A DNA stretch of 64,000 bases, from contig CAIJZY010000014.1 of the NCBI GenBank assembly GCA_903825285.1, positions 248,001 through 312,000 on the forward strand. Direction: 5' to 3'. Source of the stretch: an uncultured Opitutia bacterium (GTDB lineage: Bacteria; Verrucomicrobiota; Verrucomicrobiia; Opitutales; Opitutaceae). The stretch's first letter is position 1; each line of letters starts with the position of its first letter. Below, one piece after another: positions 44,097 through 52,004 of this stretch. The position numbers were made by a program, and so were the translations under genes. The notes below the pieces were generated by a model that saw only the letters and a list, made by a program, of their open reading frames with translations, was not told the DNA's origin and made no database searches.

Positions 44097-44891
44097 ATGA
44101 ATACCGCAACCGCCCCCGTCCCTGGCATGGAAGCTACGCCCGCCGCCGCCTGGCGCGCGTATCAGGGAGTCTCCCCCAGCGCTGTCGATGAAAAGGATTT
44201 GATCGAGCGCTATCTGCCCCTCGTCCGCAATGTGGTCGATCGGATCAAGCTCAACGTGCCCGCGCACGTGGACGCCGACGATCTCTACAGCGTGGGCATC
44301 ACCGGGCTCATCGCCGCCGTGCGCAAGTTCGACCCCGAACAAGGCAGCACGTTCGCCAGCTACGCCGCCATGCGCATCCGCGGCGCGATCCTCGACGAGC
44401 TTCGTCGCATGGATTGGTGCCCGCGCCGGGCCCGCGCCCGCGCGCGCAAGCTCAAGACGGCCATCAACGACGTCGAGCAGAAGCTCGGCCGCGCCGCGAC
44501 CGACGACGAGGTTCGTTCCTCGCTCGGGCTCGAACCCAAGGAGTACGCCAAGTGGGTCGAGGAGGCCAAACCGGTCACCTTCATTAACATCGACCAGGAG
44601 TCCGAGGCCGAGGAAGGCAAGGGCGGGACGCTCCACGAGCTCCTGGCGGACGAAAACGACGTCACGGGCCGCGACAACCTTGAAAAGGAGGAGTTCGTGC
44701 AACTTCTCACTCAACGGATCGCGGAACTGCCCGATATACCTAAGAAAATCATTGCCATGTACTACTACGAGAACCTCCGGTTGGCCGAAATCGCCGCCGT
44801 CTTCGGCCTGACGGAGTCTCGCATCTGCCAAATTCACGCCCAGACCATCCTCGGCCTGCGGGCGTACCTCCAGCGGGTGCGCGACCGCTAA
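44097..44891 (+). CDS. fliA: Flagellar sigma factor FliA (sigma-28)
   Basis: 264 residues. Region 2 is clear: LIERYLPLVRNVVDRIKLNVPAHVDADDLYSVGITGLIAAVRKFDPEQGSTFASYAAMRIRGAILDELRRMDW (in consecutive blocks), followed by region 3 and region 4 with YYYENLRLAEIAAVFGLTESRICQIHAQ. This matches FliA/WhiG sigma factors, which recognise TAAA-N15-GCCGATAA. About a dozen such sites are seen in the window. Being inside a sigma-54 operon places it in the class-II level of the cascade. Confidence 0.96.
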   Translation: MNTATAPVPGMEATPAAAWRAYQGVSPSAVDEKDLIERYLPLVRNVVDRIKLNVPAHVDADDLYSVGITGLIAAVRKFDPEQGSTFASYAAMRIRGAILDELRRMDWCPRRARARARKLKTAINDVEQKLGRAATDDEVRSSLGLEPKEYAKWVEEAKPVTFINIDQESEAEEGKGGTLHELLADENDVTGRDNLEKEEFVQLLTQRIAELPDIPKKIIAMYYYENLRLAEIAAVFGLTESRICQIHAQTILGLRAYLQRVRDR

Positions 44892-44918
44892 GCGCCGCCT
44901 GGCGCGGGTGTCTCTTCC

Positions 44919-45782
44919 ATGCTGATCCTAGTCGGAGCCTTCATCGTCCTGGCGTCGACCCTGGGCGGGTTCATGCTCGCCGGCGGCCAGCCGCTGGTGC
45001 TGCTGCACGTCTCGGAGTTCGTCGTCATCCTCGGCGTCGCGCTCGGCGTGCTCATCATCGCGAGCCCGGGCCATGTGCTGAAGGAAATCCTCCACAAGAC
45101 CAAGTCGGCGATCACCGGCAAGGCGGCCACGCGCGAGGAGTACACGGAGCTGCTGAAGCTGCTCTATGAGATCTTCATGGTCGGGCGCCGCAACGGCCTG
45201 ATCGCGCTCGAGGAGCACGTGATGGAGCCCCAGAAAAGCAGCATCTTCCAGCGGTATCCCTCGATCCTCAAGCATCACGAGCGCCTCGAGTTCCTCTGCA
45301 ACGGCCTCAAGCCCGTCATCGACGGCAAGATCAAGCCCGACCAGCTGGAGGAGCTCATGCAGGCCGAACTGATGGCCAAGGCCAAGGAGGCCGAGCATCC
45401 GGTCCACATCCTGCACCTCGTCGGCGACTCCCTGCCCGGCATCGGCATCGTCGCGGCCGTGCTCGGCATCATCAATACGATGGCCGCCATTTCCGAGGGC
45501 CCTGAAAAGGTGGGCGAAAAGGTCGCCGCCGCCCTCACCGGCACCCTGCTCGGCATTTTCGTCGCCTACGGTTTCGTCAACCCGCTGGCCAACCGGGTGC
45601 AGTTCAACAACGCCTCCGACGAGCTCTGCTTCAAGTGCATCAAGCAGGCGGTCGCCGGCTTCGCCAAGGGACTCGCCCCGCTGACCGCGGTCGAGATCGC
45701 CCGTCGTTCCCTCGACAGCTCCGTCCAGCCGGGCGGAGCCGAACTGGAGGCCGCGGTGAAGAACCTCGGCACCGCCAAGTAA
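44919..45782 (+). CDS. motA: Flagellar stator protein MotA
   Basis: 287 residues. Four membrane helices: two at the N-terminus (ILVGAFIVLASTLGGFMLAGG, FVVILGVALGVLIIA) and two late (GDSLPGIGIVAAVLGIINTMAAI, VAAALTGTLLGIFVAYGFVNPLA). The loop contains the charged contact region (EEHVMEPQKSSIFQRYPSIL). It forms the proton (or sodium) channel with MotB. It lies 27 bases after fliA. Confidence 0.95.
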   Translation: MLILVGAFIVLASTLGGFMLAGGQPLVLLHVSEFVVILGVALGVLIIASPGHVLKEILHKTKSAITGKAATREEYTELLKLLYEIFMVGRRNGLIALEEHVMEPQKSSIFQRYPSILKHHERLEFLCNGLKPVIDGKIKPDQLEELMQAELMAKAKEAEHPVHILHLVGDSLPGIGIVAAVLGIINTMAAISEGPEKVGEKVAAALTGTLLGIFVAYGFVNPLANRVQFNNASDELCFKCIKQAVAGFAKGLAPLTAVEIARRSLDSSVQPGGAELEAAVKNLGTAK

Positions 45783-45791
45783 CGCCCCGCC

Positions 45792-46613
45792 ATGGCCGGA
45801 GGTGCATGGAAGGTGGCGTACGCGGACTTCGTCACCGCAATGATGGCGCTGTTCATGGTGCTCTGGATCTCCGCGCAGGACCAGAAGATCCTCATCGCCA
45901 CGTCCCAGTACTTCCAAAACCCCTTCCACTCGCCGATGAAGGAGACGTCCGGCGTGCTCCCGTTCAACAGCAAGAACACCGCCCACAGCGAGGGGCGCGA
46001 CTCGGGCACGGAAAAAGAGCAGAACCGGGACCGGCAGATTGAGATGACCTTCCTCAACACCGTCGCCGCCGACTTTTACCGCCTGCTGCACCTCGACCAG
46101 AGCCTGGAGGACAAGCCGATCGACATCCAGGTCACCACGGACGGCCTGCGCGTGACGCTCTTCGACCGGGCCAAGCGGCCGCTGTTCAAGGAGGACTCCA
46201 CCGAGTTCACGGAGTGGGGAAAGTTCATCATGCAGAACCTGGCCTGGATGATCGACCGGCATCATTTCCGCGTCACGATCGACGGCCACACCCGCGCCCT
46301 GACCAAGGCACCGCCGAGCGACGACCGCGGCTGGGAGCTCTCCTCCTCCCGGGCCAACGCCTCGCGCCGCCTGCTGGTCTACTACGCCGTGGACCCCGGT
46401 TTGATCGAGCGCGTCACCGGCTACGCCAGCACCAAGCCGCTGCCCAACGAGTCACCCGCGGCCGAGGCCAACCAGCGCGTGACGCTGAGCCTCGCGCTGG
46501 CCTCCAAGGCCCGGCTCAAGGACAGCAAGATGGTCGAAACGCCGACCGCGAGCGCCGACATCGGCCCCAATGCCGTCCCGGCCCTCGCCGCCCTGCCCAG
46601 ATCTTCCCCATGA
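45792..46613 (+). CDS. motB: Flagellar stator protein MotB
   Basis: 273 residues. The N-terminal helix GGAWKVAYADFVTAMMALFMVLWI contains the ion-binding Asp12. A periplasmic plug/linker and an OmpA-like peptidoglycan-binding domain follow (FRVTIDGHTRALTK, LSSSRANASRRLLV). The cytoplasmic part before the helix is very short. The stop overlaps the next gene (ATGA). Confidence 0.94.
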   Translation: MAGGAWKVAYADFVTAMMALFMVLWISAQDQKILIATSQYFQNPFHSPMKETSGVLPFNSKNTAHSEGRDSGTEKEQNRDRQIEMTFLNTVAADFYRLLHLDQSLEDKPIDIQVTTDGLRVTLFDRAKRPLFKEDSTEFTEWGKFIMQNLAWMIDRHHFRVTIDGHTRALTKAPPSDDRGWELSSSRANASRRLLVYYAVDPGLIERVTGYASTKPLPNESPAAEANQRVTLSLALASKARLKDSKMVETPTASADIGPNAVPALAALPRSSP

Positions 46614-46855
46614 AATCCTTCCTCCAAGGCAAGAAGTCCCTGTCCGTCCCCCCGCTGCGCCTGCCGACCCCGTCGGTCGGCACTTCCCTGCCGCGGCCGG
46701 GAATGGGCCCGCGCTTGGCCGCCATTACCACCGATGCCTGCGCCGGAGCCGGTGTGGACGTCATCAAGGAAGGCGACAAGGTCACCCGCCTCGTTGTCAC
46801 CTGCACGTGCGGCGAGAAGATCGAGATCAACTGCATCTATCCGGTTGGTTCGTGA
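46610..46855 (+). CDS. Small conserved-type protein with a CxC motif
   Basis: 81 residues, cytoplasmic, starting MKSFLQGKKSLSVPPLRLPTP and ending VTCTCGEKIEINCIYPVGS. The C-terminal CTCGE...C pattern looks like a tiny zinc-ribbon or FliM-independent metal site. No known family was recognised. Translational coupling to motB and the end-of-operon position suggest a motility accessory function. Confidence 0.7.
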   Translation: MKSFLQGKKSLSVPPLRLPTPSVGTSLPRPGMGPRLAAITTDACAGAGVDVIKEGDKVTRLVVTCTCGEKIEINCIYPVGS

Positions 46856-46933
46856 GGTGCCGGAAGGGTGGCGGTGTGGGCAATTCCTGCCGCCTGGTCC
46901 GATCCAAAGCCGGGAAGGTGGGGTAATATTTTC

Positions 46934-46957
46934 ACCGGACCGTTTAGAAAAGTTTAA
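46934..46957 (+). promoter_or_regulatory. Shared upstream element, probable activator site for flgF
   Basis: ACCGGA (46934-46939), five bases, TAGAAAAGTTTAA (46945-46957). This is the partner of 39416-39439. GTTTA occurs twice here, 10 bases apart (46942-46946 and 46952-46956), giving a one-turn direct repeat. Confidence 0.6.
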
Positions 46958-46996
46958 TATAATCTAGGACATGTAGTTATGTGACAGGTGGGGAGT

Positions 46997-47013
46997 TCGG
47001 CACGCGGTTGGCT
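46997..47013 (+). promoter_or_regulatory. Sigma-54 (-24/-12) promoter of the flgF operon
   Basis: TCGGCACG with GG at 46999-47000, and TGGCT with GC at 47011-47012, 10 bases apart. It has one mismatch in each box to TGGCAC-N5-TTGC. The predicted start near 47024 is four bases before the flgF ATG at 47028. An unrelated TATAAT (46958-46963) is also present and could be a vegetative -10 without a convincing -35. Confidence 0.7.
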
Positions 47014-47027
47014 TATATGCCGCGCCC

Positions 47028-47777
47028 ATGAACATCGGACTCTACCAAAGTGCCTCTTCGCTTTCCGCGCTCGAGCGTTGGCAGGACTCCGTTGCCCAGA
47101 ATATCGCCTCGAGCCAGCTGACCGGCTACCGCAAGCGCACGGTCAATTTTTCCGCGGAGGCCGCGGGCGAGATCCAGACGGATCCGAAGGGGCGGGTCGG
47201 CCATGAGGGCGGCCAGCCGTCGATCTTCCCCAAGATCAACACCGGCATCAACTTTGTCACGGGCGACACCCAGCCGACGCGGCGCGAGCTCGACGTGGCG
47301 ATCCAGGGCGAGGGCTTCTTCGCGATGCAGCTGCCGGACGGCTCGCGCGCCTACACCCGCAACGGTGAGTTTCATGTGAACCCCGACCGCACGCTGGTCA
47401 GCTCCACCGGCGCCGAGATCCTGTCGGATTCCGGCTCGCCCATCACGCTCGTGCCCGGCGGCGGCGAGGTCACCATCAACCAGGACGGCACGCTGTTCCA
47501 GGGGTCCACGTCGCTCGGCAAGTTGTCCGTGCAGAAGTTCGCCGACAACTCGCAGCTCGCCCCCGTGGCCGGCGGCGCCTTCATCCCGACGGGCGGCATG
47601 ACCCCCATTCCCGTGGACAAGCCCCAGCTGCTGCAGGGCTACCTCGAGGGCAGCAACGTCACCCCGCTCCGCGAGATGGTGGACCTCGTCCTCATCTCCC
47701 GCGCCTACGAGGCCAACCAGAAGATGATCACGACCGTGGACGAGCAGATGCAGAAGACGCTCGACGCCCTCGGCTGA
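47028..47777 (+). CDS. flgF: Flagellar proximal rod protein FlgF
   Basis: A 249-residue rod protein of the FlgF/FlgG class. The N-terminal QSASSLSALERWQDSVAQNIASSQLTGYRKRTVNF is a divergent rod helix, LDVAIQGEGFFAMQLPDGSRAYTRNGEFHVN is the central FlgBL region, and the C-terminal helix is SRAYEANQKMITTVDEQMQKTLDALG. Being before flgG supports FlgF. It is the first gene of a sigma-54 operon. Confidence 0.9.
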   Translation: MNIGLYQSASSLSALERWQDSVAQNIASSQLTGYRKRTVNFSAEAAGEIQTDPKGRVGHEGGQPSIFPKINTGINFVTGDTQPTRRELDVAIQGEGFFAMQLPDGSRAYTRNGEFHVNPDRTLVSSTGAEILSDSGSPITLVPGGGEVTINQDGTLFQGSTSLGKLSVQKFADNSQLAPVAGGAFIPTGGMTPIPVDKPQLLQGYLEGSNVTPLREMVDLVLISRAYEANQKMITTVDEQMQKTLDALG

Positions 47778-47810
47778 AAACCGCCCGCCCCATGACTTTC
47801 CCAGACAGAC

Positions 47811-47875
47811 AACCGCAATCACGACTGACTGGCCGCGCGCGCGCTGGGAGCGCGCCGGCCCCAGTCGTGACGGTT
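47811..47875 (+). other. Large GC-rich hairpin between flgF and flgG
   Basis: The outer arms pair perfectly: TCACGACTG (47819-47827) with CAGTCGTGA (47862-47870), extended outward by AACCG/CGGTT. Inner arms GGCC and CGCGCT/AGCGCG close a GGG loop. CCTTTT follows at 47880-47884. It interrupts an otherwise tight operon (121-base gap) and could act as an attenuator, an mRNA processing or stability hairpin, or a palindromic repeat. Confidence 0.7.
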
Positions 47876-47898
47876 GCCGCCTTTTCCCCCACCGCCCT

Positions 47899-48684
47899 AT
47901 GAACTTGTCCCTGTATTCCGCCGCCACTGGCATGGAGGCGCAGCAGCTCAACCTGAACACGATCGCGAACAACCTCGCGAACGTGAACACCGCCGGCTTC
48001 AAGCGCAGCAAAATCGAGTTCCAGGACCTGCTCTATCAGAAGCCCACACGGTCCTCGGGCGCCGACACCGGCGGCGGCAATCTCGTCCCCAACGGCATCG
48101 AGGTCGGCAACGGCACGCGCGTGGCGGCCACCTCCAAGGTCTTCACGCAGGGCCAGCTGACGTCCACCGGCGAAAAGTTCGACGTGGCGATCCAGGGCGA
48201 CGGCTTCTTCGAGGTCCAGCGCCCGGACGGCACCATCGCCTACACGCGCGACGGCTCCTTCAAGCTCAACGCCCAGGGGCAGGTCGTGACGACCGACGGC
48301 ATGCCCGTGCTGAGCGGCTTCCAGCCGGTCCCCTCCGGCGCGACCGGCGTCAACATTTCCGAGAACGGCCAGGTCACCGTGCAGACGGCCGCCGGCTCGA
48401 CCAGCTACCGGCTCACGCTCACCCGCTTCCCCAATCCCTCCGGCCTGCGCAGTCTCGGCGGCAACCTCTATGAGGAAACCGGCGGCAGCGGCACGCCCGA
48501 GATCGGCAACCCTGGCGAGCAGGGCTTCGGCAGCACCATGCAGGGCTATAAGGAGGCCTCCAACGTCAACATCGTGGAGGAGATGGTGAACCTCATCACC
48601 GCCCAGCGCGCCTACGAGATCAATTCGAAGTCCATCCAGACGTCCGACGAGATGCTCCAGAACGTCGCCAACATGAAACGCTGA
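47899..48684 (+). CDS. flgG: Flagellar distal rod protein FlgG
   Basis: 261 residues. The family start SLYSAATGMEAQQLNLNTIANNLANVNTAGFKRSKIEFQDLLYQ, the middle VAIQGDGFFEVQRPDGTIAYTRDGSFKLNAQG, and the end YKEASNVNIVEEMVNLITAQRAYEINSKSIQTSDEMLQNVANMKR are nearly textbook. Length is normal. flgA follows within 2 bases. Confidence 0.97.
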   Translation: MNLSLYSAATGMEAQQLNLNTIANNLANVNTAGFKRSKIEFQDLLYQKPTRSSGADTGGGNLVPNGIEVGNGTRVAATSKVFTQGQLTSTGEKFDVAIQGDGFFEVQRPDGTIAYTRDGSFKLNAQGQVVTTDGMPVLSGFQPVPSGATGVNISENGQVTVQTAAGSTSYRLTLTRFPNPSGLRSLGGNLYEETGGSGTPEIGNPGEQGFGSTMQGYKEASNVNIVEEMVNLITAQRAYEINSKSIQTSDEMLQNVANMKR

Positions 48685-48686
48685 CC

Positions 48687-49421
48687 ATGCGCCGCTTCCT
48701 CCAGACATTCCGGCTTCTCGTTTCCGCCCTGCTGCTCGGCGGCGCCGCGCTCCGCGCCGCGGATGCCGTGTCCGACCCGGCCGTGCCGGCGGGCCCCTTC
48801 ACCCGCGACCAGCTCGTCGCCGCGCTCACGCGCGACCTGGCCGGGCACTTCAAGCTCGAGGGCGACCTGCAGCTCGAGCTGCTCCGCGCCTGGACGCCCC
48901 CCGCGCGCGTCGCGGCCGCCTGGAACCTCACCGTCCTCGAGTACCCGTCCATGCCCGCCTCCTCCATGCTCGTGCGCTGCCAGGTCAGCGCCGACGGGGA
49001 GACCGTGGCCGAGACCACCTTCGTCCTCCGCGCGTCGCTCTGGCGCGACGCGTGGGTGACGCGCCAGCCCGTGGTCGCCGGCGACACCTTTGATCCCACG
49101 CAGCTCGACGTCCGCCGCGTTGACCTGTTCCGCGACCGCGAGGCGCTGCCCGCCGCCGTGGGCGACCGCACCTTTGTCTTCACCCGGGGCGTCGGTGCCG
49201 GCCGTCAGCTCACCTGGCGCGACCTGAACCGCCGGCCGCTCGTCAAGAAGGGCGAGTTGGTCGAGGTCACCGCCGTCGAGGGCCAGCTCAACATCACCAT
49301 GAAGGGCCTCGCGATGGAGAACGGCGCCCAGGGTGACACCGTCACCATCCGCAATCCCGAGTCGCGCAAGGATTTTTCCGCCCTGGTCATCGATGAAAAC
49401 CATGTCCAAGTCCGCTTCTAG
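48687..49421 (+). CDS. flgA: P-ring assembly chaperone FlgA
   Basis: 244 residues. A signal peptide (LLVSALLLGGAALRAA) precedes the periplasmic SAF-type C-terminal domain: VVAGDTFDPTQLDVRRVDLF, GAGRQLTWRDLNRRPLVKKGELVEVTA, and GDTVTIRNPESRKDFSALVIDENHVQVRF. It assists FlgI ring formation. The last 29 bases overlap the flgH start. Confidence 0.93.
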   Translation: MRRFLQTFRLLVSALLLGGAALRAADAVSDPAVPAGPFTRDQLVAALTRDLAGHFKLEGDLQLELLRAWTPPARVAAAWNLTVLEYPSMPASSMLVRCQVSADGETVAETTFVLRASLWRDAWVTRQPVVAGDTFDPTQLDVRRVDLFRDREALPAAVGDRTFVFTRGVGAGRQLTWRDLNRRPLVKKGELVEVTAVEGQLNITMKGLAMENGAQGDTVTIRNPESRKDFSALVIDENHVQVRF

Positions 49422-50007
49422 TCTCCTGCTCCTGGCCGCCTTCGCGGTCACCGCGCGCGCGGGCTCGCTCTGGCCCGCCAACGGCACGGCCAGCACCAGC
49501 ATGTTCGCCGACCGCAAGGCCGCGGTCGCGGGCGACATCCTCACGGTGGTCGTTGACGAGTCCGCCGCCGCCCAGAACTCGCAGAGCAAGAAGTCCGAGC
49601 GCGACTCCAGCCTCGACGACGCCTTCACGAAGTTCCTCTACACCGGGCTCGCCGCGCATGCGGGCGAGCTGCCTGCGACCTCCGCCACCGGCAAGTCCAC
49701 CTATTCCGGCGGCGGCGAGATCTCCAATTCCCAGAGCCTGACGGCCCGCGCCGCCGTGCTCGTCACGGATGTCCTGCCCAACGGCAACCTCGTGATCGAG
49801 GGCGTCCGCATCGTCACCTTCTCCGGCGAGACCCAGTACGTGGTCCTCCACGGCCTGGTGCGGCCGGATGACATCGCCCGGGACAACACCGTCGCGTCCA
49901 CCAACATCGCCGACGCCCGCGTCGAGTTCTACAGCGAGGGCACGCTGACCGACGCGCAGAAGCGCGGCTGGTTCGCCAAGCTCTACGAGAAGCTGCGTCC
50001 GATCTGA
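49393..50007 (+). CDS. flgH: Flagellar L-ring protein FlgH without lipobox
   Basis: 204 residues. Core motifs are clear: GSLWPANG, SMFADRKAAVAGDILTVVVDESAAAQN, and GNLVIEGVRIVTFSGETQYVVLHGLVRPDDIARDNTVASTNIADARVEF. FlgH is normally a lipoprotein with a Cys at the end of its signal peptide. Here the signal peptide ends VTARAGSLW with no Cys, pointing to signal peptidase I cleavage. The ATG at 49393 (or 49402) lies inside flgA. Confidence 0.93.
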   Translation: MKTMSKSASSLLLLAAFAVTARAGSLWPANGTASTSMFADRKAAVAGDILTVVVDESAAAQNSQSKKSERDSSLDDAFTKFLYTGLAAHAGELPATSATGKSTYSGGGEISNSQSLTARAAVLVTDVLPNGNLVIEGVRIVTFSGETQYVVLHGLVRPDDIARDNTVASTNIADARVEFYSEGTLTDAQKRGWFAKLYEKLRPI

Positions 50008-50036
50008 CGCCCCCGTTCCCGGAAAGGATTCCACCC

Positions 50037-51158
50037 ATGTCCCACGCCTCTCTTTCTTCCGCCGGCCGCCGCCTGCTGGCCGCCGCGCTCAGCCTCGCGG
50101 CCTGCGGCCTGGCCCAGGCCTCGCGCGTCAAGGACCTCGCCCTCGTCGAGGGCGGCCGCGACAACCAGCTCGTGGGCTACGGCCTCGTGGTCGGCCTGGC
50201 GGGTGATGGCGACAGCAATGCCGCCACCACGCTCCGCAGCGTCGCCAACCTGCTCCAGCGCTACGGGCTCGCGATCAACTACACCGACATCAAGGCGAAG
50301 AACGTCGCCGCGGTCATGATCACCGCCGACATCAGCGCCTTCATGAAGACCGGCTCCCGGATCGACGTGAATGTCGCCTCCATGGGCGACGCCAAGACCC
50401 TCCAGGGCGGCGTGCTCCTGCAGTCCCCGCTCCTCGGCGCCGACGGCCGCGTCTACGCGGTGGCCCAGGGCCCGATCGCCATCGGCGGCTTCCTCGGCGG
50501 GCAGGGTGGGGCGGGCGGCGCCACCGTCCAGAAGAACCATCCCACCGTCGGCAACATCAGCAACGGCGCCATCGTCGAGCGCGAGATCCCGGCGACCTTC
50601 GTGCGCGACAACGCCCTGCGGCTCCTGCTGCACAATCCCGATTTCACCACGGCCGCGCGCATGACCGACGCCATCAACGCCCGCTGGCCCGGCGCGGCCT
50701 CGGCCGTCGACCCGGCCACCCTCCGCGTCAGCCTGCCGTCCGGCTTCCGCGGCCGCGACGTCGCCTTCATCGCCGAGCTTGGCGAGATCGACTCCGCCCC
50801 CGACACCGTCGCCCGCATCGTCATCAACGAGCGCACCGGCACGATCGTCGCCACCTCCACCGTCCGCCTCTCCCATGTCGCCATCGCGCACGGCTCGCTG
50901 ACCATCACCGTGAGCTCGAGCATCGGTGTCAGCCAGCCCAACGCCCTGAGCCAGGGCGGCCAGACCATGGCCGTGCCCAGCACCAAGACCGACGTGAACG
51001 AGGTCAAGGGCGGCTTCTCCGTCCTCAACGAGCCGCCCACCATCGAGCGGCTGGCCGCTGCGCTCAACGCACTCGGCGTCTCCACCCGCGAGATGATGGC
51101 CATCTTCCAGACGCTGAAGCGCTCCGGCGCCCTCCAGGCCGAGCTGGTCATCAACTAA
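50037..51158 (+). CDS. flgI: Flagellar P-ring protein FlgI
   Basis: 373 residues. A signal peptide (LLAAALSLAACGLAQA) and the family sequence SRVKDLALVEGGRDNQLVGYGLVVGLAGDGD at the mature N-terminus. Further blocks include NVAAVMITADISAFMKTGSRIDVNVASMGDAKTLQGG and a C-terminal LAAALNALGVSTREMMAIFQTLKRSGALQAELVI. Complete and of normal length. Confidence 0.97.
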   Translation: MSHASLSSAGRRLLAAALSLAACGLAQASRVKDLALVEGGRDNQLVGYGLVVGLAGDGDSNAATTLRSVANLLQRYGLAINYTDIKAKNVAAVMITADISAFMKTGSRIDVNVASMGDAKTLQGGVLLQSPLLGADGRVYAVAQGPIAIGGFLGGQGGAGGATVQKNHPTVGNISNGAIVEREIPATFVRDNALRLLLHNPDFTTAARMTDAINARWPGAASAVDPATLRVSLPSGFRGRDVAFIAELGEIDSAPDTVARIVINERTGTIVATSTVRLSHVAIAHGSLTITVSSSIGVSQPNALSQGGQTMAVPSTKTDVNEVKGGFSVLNEPPTIERLAAALNALGVSTREMMAIFQTLKRSGALQAELVIN

Positions 51159-51161
51159 GTC

Positions 51162-51500
51162 ATGAACATTTCCGCCCTCGCCTCCACTCTCGCCAGCCCG
51201 GTCCGCGCGTCGGACCCGGCCGTCGCCCGCGGCCCGGCCACGCCGGCCGACGAGGCCGCGCAGTGCAAGAAGGTCGCCGGCCAGTTCGAGGCCATCCTCG
51301 TCCGCCAGCTGCTGAGCAAGAGCGTCGGCTCGATGCTCGGCGGCGACGACGTCGCCGGCAGCGTCTACGGCGACATGATGACCGACGCGATCGCGCAGAA
51401 ACTCACCGCCGGCCCGGGCCTCGGCCTCGGCCGCATCATCGAACAGCAGCTCTCGCCGCACCGCGCGGCCCACGTCGCCACGCCCACCGCCCAACCATGA
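51162..51500 (+). CDS. flgJ: Rod-binding protein, FlgJ N-terminal domain only
   Basis: 112 residues corresponding to the rod-scaffold half of FlgJ: CKKVAGQFEAILVRQLLSKSVGSMLGGDDVAGSVYGDMMTDAIAQKLTAGPGLGLGRIIEQQL. The muramidase domain found in gammaproteobacterial FlgJ is absent, as in many other phyla. It is translationally coupled to the next gene (ATGA). Confidence 0.9.
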   Translation: MNISALASTLASPVRASDPAVARGPATPADEAAQCKKVAGQFEAILVRQLLSKSVGSMLGGDDVAGSVYGDMMTDAIAQKLTAGPGLGLGRIIEQQLSPHRAAHVATPTAQP

Positions 51501-51994
51501 CCACCACCTGGGAATTCATTGCCGACTGCCTCCGCCAGGAACTCGCCGACTACGGCGGCCTCCTGCACCTCTTCGAACAGCAGCAGTGCAGCCTCTTTGA
51601 CCGCGACCCCAACGCCGTGATGGGCCTGGGCGCCGCGATCGAGGAGCAGGCCCGCCGGGTCGCCACTGTCCGCGCCCGGCGCGAGGAGGCCGTCGCCGCC
51701 TTCGCCACCGAGCACGGCCAGCCGCGCCACAGCACGCTCCGCGCCCTGCTGCCGCAGATCGAGGCCGCCGCCCGCCCGCTGCTCGAGGCGCTCATCGACG
51801 AGGTCAACGCCCTCCTGCACCGCGTGCGCCGCATCAGCCGGCACAACCACACGCTGCTCACCCGCGCCATCGAGGTCCACCAGGAGGTGCTCCAGCAGCT
51901 CCGGCCCTCCGCCTTCACCAAGACCTACTCGCCCGCCGGGATGGTCTCCCTGACTTCGCCCCAGCCCGCGACCACGCTCTGCGTGGCCGGCTGA
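51497..51994 (+). CDS. flgN: FlgN-like chaperone for FlgK/FlgL
   Basis: 165 residues, helical, no membrane segment. The pattern LRQELADYGGLLHLFEQQQCSLFDRD and the late LLHRVRRISRHNHTLLTRAIEVHQEVLQQL segment are typical of FlgN, with a C-terminal tail expected to bind hook-filament junction proteins. It is placed immediately before flgK, which supports the call. Confidence 0.85.
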   Translation: MTTTWEFIADCLRQELADYGGLLHLFEQQQCSLFDRDPNAVMGLGAAIEEQARRVATVRARREEAVAAFATEHGQPRHSTLRALLPQIEAAARPLLEALIDEVNALLHRVRRISRHNHTLLTRAIEVHQEVLQQLRPSAFTKTYSPAGMVSLTSPQPATTLCVAG

Positions 51995-52004
51995 GTCCCC
52001 CGCC

